Below are positions 6,029 through 6,054 of a stretch of DNA of 6,054 nt, one piece after another (the stretch's first letter is position 1; each line of letters starts with the position of its first letter). A program made the position numbers and the translations under genes. Under the pieces are notes generated by a model. That model saw nothing but the letters and a program-made list of their open reading frames with translations, searched no databases and was not told the DNA's origin. Origin of the DNA: an uncultured Eubacteriales bacterium (GTDB taxonomy: Bacteria; Bacillota; Clostridia; Oscillospirales; Oscillospiraceae); contig URQA01000143.1 of the NCBI GenBank assembly GCA_900549885.1, positions 1-6,054 of the forward strand. The letters run 5' to 3'.

Positions 6029-6054
6029 AAAAAAGCCCGTCGCAAGCGTCATAT
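6029..6054 (-). terminator. Possible half of a terminator cut by the window edge
   Basis: On the minus strand GCTTGCGACGGGC is followed at once by six T (6034-6029), the typical 3' arm and T-tract of an intrinsic terminator. The matching 5' arm would lie just beyond base 6054, so the stem cannot be verified. If real, it ends a gene to the right on the same strand and isolates the uppP-ftsK unit from it. Confidence 0.4.

Noticed and set aside
1..6054. A new defence, mobile or biosynthetic system in the window
   Set aside because: All five genes belong to common chromosomal families. There are no direct repeats, transposase or integrase genes, CRISPR repeats, or clustered unknown genes.

Overview
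The window (6054 bases) looks like ordinary chromosome from a GC-rich member of the Firmicutes, most likely a Clostridia/Oscillospiraceae-type bacterium. This is inferred from strong AGGAGG-type ribosome binding sites, GC-rich coding sequence, a SpoIIIE/FtsK translocase, and an anaerobe-type NimA-like flavoprotein gene. The species cannot be fixed from the sequence alone.

Layout, left to right. (1) Bases 1-776, plus strand: the C-terminal half of a beta-CASP metallo-beta-lactamase RNA-processing nuclease, cut by the window edge. (2) Bases 777-907: a convergent intergenic stretch with one long hairpin that can serve as terminator for both flanking genes. (3) Bases 908-1429, minus strand: a small NimA-like, pyridoxamine-phosphate-oxidase-fold flavoprotein. 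(4) Bases 1430-1515: an AT-rich divergent promoter region. (5) Bases 1516-1974, plus strand: an AT-rich VOC/glyoxalase-fold gene with a helix-turn-helix-like tail, compositionally unlike its neighbours. (6) Bases 1975-2204: a convergent gap with two hairpins arranged so that each strand has its own T-tract terminator, each beyond the other strand's. (7) Bases 2205-4919, minus strand: ftsK/spoIIIE DNA translocase. (8) Bases 4974-5813, minus strand: uppP, undecaprenyl-diphosphatase, 54 bases upstream of ftsK and probably co-transcribed with it. (9) Bases 5814-6054: the uppP leader with a perfect TATAAT, a stretch with no recognisable gene, and at the edge what looks like half of a terminator for a gene outside the window.

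Functionally, uppP (recycling of the undecaprenyl carrier for wall synthesis) and ftsK (chromosome pumping at the septum) form a cell-envelope/division pair that would be transcribed together from the TATAAT promoter. The other three genes are separate single-gene units. I see no mobile element, CRISPR array, tRNA or rRNA, and no evidence for a new multi-gene system. The points most worth a second look are the AT-rich VOC gene, the interleaved terminators beside it, and the unassigned 190 bases at the right edge.
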